From assembly GCF_036345155.1 (NCBI RefSeq), contig NZ_CP107772.1, forward strand, positions 8,494,001-8,558,000: 64,000 nucleotides of DNA. Direction: 5' to 3'. A program made the position numbers and the translations under genes. Source of the stretch: Streptomyces sp. NBC_00582. GTDB taxonomy: Bacteria > Actinomycetota > Actinomycetes > Streptomycetales > Streptomycetaceae. This document shows, piece after piece, positions 62,833 to 64,000 of the stretch (within the stretch, counting starts at the first letter, position 1; every line of letters starts with the position of its first letter). A model generated the notes under the pieces. That model saw only the letters and a program-made list of their open reading frames with translations. It made no database searches and was not told where the DNA came from.

Positions 62833-63198
62833 CCCGGTTCGCCCTCCCGGTGATCCTGTTGTCGTACCGCTCGCGGTAGGCTGAACGATCGTCGTACCGC
62901 TTCCGTTCGCCCGGCACTTCGTCGGCCAATGTCCGGAAAACACATCCCTTTTGGGCTGTGTGTGGTACGGCAGAACCGGAGCGCGCGCAACGTGGCGCAG
63001 TCCACAGTGGAGCGACGGAGATCAACCTGTCGCGAGGCGACGGCGAACGGGACAATGCCACTGAATGGCTTTGTCGCTTTTTCAGGCGGTCGTTCGTGCC
63101 GCTGGGCCCGGACGCTCGTTCTTCACTACGGGGCGATCGGTGCGCCGTTCCGGGTGAGCTGGTCGTAGGAGCACTAAACCGATGGGCGAGGGGTACGC
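62833..63198 (+). other. 366-nt leader without a clear gene
   Basis: Contains GTCGTACCGCT twice, at 62861-62871 and 62891-62901, exactly 30 bp apart. A CACATCCC-TTTT-GGGCTGTG hairpin lies at 62941-62960. A GTAGGAG ribosome site (about 63165) precedes the mini-ORF at 63182. No ORF with coding character is seen; B12-riboswitch cores were looked for and not convincingly found. Confidence 0.5.
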
Positions 63199-63202
63199 AT
63201 GA
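63182..63202 (+). other. Six-codon mini-ORF MGEGYA overlapping the next start
   Basis: ATG at 63182 has GTAGGAG upstream, and its TGA stop overlaps the ATG of the next gene as ATGA. It may be a translational-coupling device that delivers ribosomes to the weaker GAGGGG site of the following gene. Coding status is unproven. Confidence 0.4.
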
Positions 63203-64000
63203 CCGACACCGGCCAGGTCCCGGGCGAGGGGCTGCCGGAGAACGCAGGCACGGTGGAACAGCCGAGCGCCCCCGCGCACGGCGCGTACACCTACCTCTCC
63301 GAGACCACCGCCGAGGACGAAGACCTGTTGCTGCTGCCGGGCGCCCAGAGCGCCTGGGGCAACGAGGTGGCGCCGCCCGCACCCGAGCCGGTCGTCGAGA
63401 CGGTCCACGAGCCCGGCCCGCACGAGCTCTCCGGCCGCGACAGCGGCTCGGTCGACCTCAGCGCCGTACGTCTGCCCGGTCCGGCCGCGCCCGCGCAGCC
63501 CGCCCCGCGCCGGCCCCTGCACCTGGGCCCGCCGATCCCCGACGCCTCCGCGAGCCCGGTCCGCTCCCTCGCCGACCGAGGCCCGGCCGGCGCCCCGGTC
63601 CGCCACCCGGCCCAGCCCGCCACCGGCCCCGAGTACCTCGACGTCCCTCCCCTGCGCGAGACGCCCCCACAGGGCGCGGCGCCCTGGGGACCCGCGGCTC
63701 AGGCGACCGCGCCGGTCGCCGCTCCGGTCGCGGCCCAGCCGGCCGCTCCGGCTGCCGCCGCCGCTCCGGCCCAGGGGCCGGTGTCGTCCGGGGTGACGAC
63801 TGCGGAAACGGTTGTTCCGGTTCCGGCGGCGGAGCCGACGGCCACCCCGGAGCCCGGGCCGCTGAGCGTCGCCGACGCCGTCGTGGCCCGCGTGGCCACG
63901 GAGGCGATCGCCGCGACGAGCGGTGAGGGGGGCGGCGACGGTGACGCTGTCGGTGCCGCTCCCGCTGCCAGTGGGGATGCCGCTGCCGGTGGTGTCCTGC
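63199..64000 (+). CDS. N-terminal part of a long protein with a disordered head (incomplete at window end)
   Basis: 267 codons are visible with no stop. The sequence begins MTDTGQVPGEGLPENAGTVE and soon becomes Pro/Ala-rich (PAAPAQPAPRRPLHLGPP), without a signal peptide. Ends inside the low-complexity region, so no catalytic domain can be seen. From memory Streptomyces carries at this place a very long protein whose distal part is a nicotinate-nucleotide-dimethylbenzimidazole phosphoribosyltransferase (CobT), consistent with the cobL neighbour; this is inference. GAGGGG lies 5 nt before the ATG. Confidence 0.75.
   Translation, partial: MTDTGQVPGEGLPENAGTVEQPSAPAHGAYTYLSETTAEDEDLLLLPGAQSAWGNEVAPPAPEPVVETVHEPGPHELSGRDSGSVDLSAVRLPGPAAPAQPAPRRPLHLGPPIPDASASPVRSLADRGPAGAPVRHPAQPATGPEYLDVPPLRETPPQGAAPWGPAAQATAPVAAPVAAQPAAPAAAAAPAQGPVSSGVTTAETVVPVPAAEPTATPEPGPLSVADAVVARVATEAIAATSGEGGGDGDAVGAAPAASGDAAAGGVL

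Noticed and set aside
62833..63198. Cobalamin riboswitch
   Set aside because: A GCCACTG occurs near 63056 but the other conserved cores, including the B12 box, could not be found in order and spacing.

Overview
The window is high-GC actinobacterial chromosome, almost certainly from Streptomyces. The evidence is very strong GC bias at third codon positions, frequent GTG starts, GTGA/ATGA stop-start overlaps, Tat and lipoprotein signals, a mycosin protease, and the neighbourhood infC-rpmI-rplT / pheST / argCJBDR / argH / metNIQ. From memory this neighbourhood lies in the core of the Streptomyces coelicolor chromosome, around SCO1553-SCO1613. No integrase, transposase, tRNA, rRNA or CRISPR array was seen, so most of the window reads as core chromosome with a few accessory-looking blocks.

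Layout. 0-3.6 kb: a glutamine-synthetase-like ligase (glnA4-type), an aldehyde dehydrogenase and a short-chain dehydrogenase form one overlapping operon, probably for amine catabolism. 3.6-11.7 kb: a PLP amino-acid deaminase/aldolase, a very proline-rich one-pass membrane protein coupled to a mycosin protease, a beta-lactamase-fold hydrolase, an SseB-like protein and a DUF1844 protein. 11.7-13.6 kb: the infC-rpmI-rplT operon, with a structured leader, a non-canonical ATC start for infC and a strong terminator. 13.8-21.8 kb: TrmH-type rRNA methyltransferase, orphan histidine kinase, pheST, an NsdA-like regulator and a Nudix hydrolase. 21.8-32.3 kb: small metabolic, transport and regulatory genes, including a MocR regulator whose start codon overlaps that of a divergent EamA transporter, a histidine-phosphatase homologue that has lost its catalytic histidines, and a secreted GH51 arabinofuranosidase with a clear promoter and operator. 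32.4-37.2 kb: argCJBDR behind an ARG box; argH follows about 11 kb later (48.6-50.1 kb) behind its own ARG box.

37.3-45 kb is the most distinctive block: ApbE flavin transferase, a secreted protein with three FMN-binding domains, a ferric-reductase-like flavocytochrome, a second one-domain FMN-binding protein, a second reductase, and a divergent two-component system. It reads as a duplicated trans-membrane electron-export chain that ends in covalently flavinylated extracytoplasmic proteins. The shared promoter region carries 11-bp-spaced direct repeats that suit the adjacent OmpR-type regulator. Next come an animal-type haem peroxidase, a pyridoxamine-phosphate-oxidase-fold protein and a secreted protein made of two nearly identical modules.

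50-64 kb: aldo/keto reductase, a TetR repressor with an MFS efflux pump, an acyltransferase, a secreted glycerophosphodiesterase with a PHO-box-like element, a sigma-70-like factor, acetyltransferases and small membrane proteins. Then comes the methionine importer metNIQ, preceded by a leaderless cysteine/methionine-rich leader peptide, followed by a cobalamin CbiE/CbiT fusion and the beginning of a long disordered-headed protein that runs off the window.

Two window-wide observations stand out. Seven copies of a GGGGCGCGGGGAAC-type intergenic element all sit just 3' of genes and in two cases supply the upstream gene's stop codon. Many genes (tetR, MocR, EamA, the met leader peptide) appear to use leaderless starts placed right after a -10 box. 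All functional statements are from reading the sequence; no searches were run.
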